A stretch of 22,228 bases of DNA from Comamonadaceae bacterium. Its GTDB lineage: Bacteria; Pseudomonadota; Gammaproteobacteria; Burkholderiales; Burkholderiaceae_C. How positions within the stretch are numbered: the first letter of the stretch is position 1; every line of letters starts with the position of its first letter. The notes beneath the pieces were generated by a model. It did not search any database, had not been told where the DNA came from, and saw only the letters and a program-made list of their open reading frames with translations. The stretch is from positions 1-22,228 of the forward strand of contig CANHLD010000010.1 of NCBI GenBank assembly GCA_947461325.1. Reading direction: 5' to 3'. A program made the translations under genes and the position numbers. Positions 22,140 through 22,228 of this stretch are shown piece by piece.

Positions 22140-22228
22140 TCAGACAGACAGGGCTGCCAGCAAAGTCTCGCGCATGTGGCGTTTCATCAATTTGCCATTG
22201 GCATTGCGCGGTAAAGGGTCGTCACTCA
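22140..22228 (-). CDS. AMP-binding acyl-CoA synthetase-type enzyme, C-terminal end (partial)
   Basis: Only the last 28 codons and the stop (TGA at 22142-22140) lie in the window. They read SDDPLPRNANGKLMKRHMRE then TLLAALSV. LPRNANGK is the signature near the C-terminus of the ANL adenylate-forming superfamily (acyl- and aryl-CoA ligases, acetyl-CoA synthetase), where the Lys is the residue that activates the carboxylate in the adenylation step; the following KR..MRE is also typical. The ending fits a fatty acid or other acyl-CoA ligase best, but the substrate cannot be told from so little. It converges with rsmA. Confidence 0.75.
   Translation of the reverse strand, partial: SDDPLPRNANGKLMKRHMRETLLAALSV

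Noticed and set aside
1..22228. Mobile element, toxin-antitoxin, defence or other new multi-gene system
   Set aside because: Every long stretch is accounted for by a recognisable core gene; no transposase, integrase, att-like direct repeats or unknown gene cassette was seen.

Overview
The window is the chromosomal replication-origin neighbourhood of a betaproteobacterium, most likely of the order Burkholderiales. Three things support this: the order rpmH-rnpA-yidD-yidC-mnmE on one strand and dnaA-dnaN-gyrB on the other with no recF between dnaN and gyrB; the metX-metW pair; and the kdsD-kdsC-lptC and amgK/lptD-surA-rsmA clusters. Base composition looks close to even and fairly uniform. I see no rRNA, tRNA, insertion sequence, prophage, CRISPR array or other clearly foreign segment. 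The species cannot be named from this sequence alone.

Layout. (1) Positions 1-4440, minus strand: dnaA, dnaN and the first two thirds of gyrB, transcribed leftwards. The dnaA-dnaN spacer (2794-3036) holds several DnaA boxes, a run of CTA-type triplets resembling DnaA-trios and an AT-rich stretch, so it is the best oriC candidate. A second, smaller set of DnaA boxes lies between dnaA and rpmH. (2) 4654-8554, plus strand: rpmH, rnpA, yidD, yidC and mnmE, tightly packed (ribosomal protein L34, RNase P protein, membrane protein insertion, tRNA modification). (3) 8595-10767, plus: kdsD, kdsC and lptC (Kdo synthesis and LPS transport), ended by a strong bidirectional terminator. (4) 10805-12658, minus: a glycine-rich RRM protein whose Shine-Dalgarno sequence lies inside a predicted hairpin, and an ammonium transporter behind a good sigma-54 promoter match. 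(5) 12941-15533, plus: metX, metW and a monoacylglycerol-lipase-like hydrolase joined by ATGA overlaps. (6) 15547-17384, minus: rsmE and amgK (16S rRNA methylation, cell-wall sugar recycling). (7) 17383-22111, plus: lptD, surA and rsmA (outer-membrane LPS translocon, its periplasmic chaperone, 16S rRNA dimethylation). The last 89 bases hold the 3' end of a minus-strand AMP-binding acyl-CoA synthetase-type gene.

The genes are core housekeeping functions: replication initiation, ribosome and tRNA maturation, and envelope assembly (YidC; KdsD/KdsC making Kdo; LptC and LptD moving LPS; SurA folding LptD; AmgK recycling MurNAc). The least ordinary material is regulatory: the origin architecture, the masked ribosome binding site of the RRM gene, the sigma-54 site of amtB, and the back-to-back amgK/lptD start codons that share one CATG. 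I found no convincing new multi-gene system.
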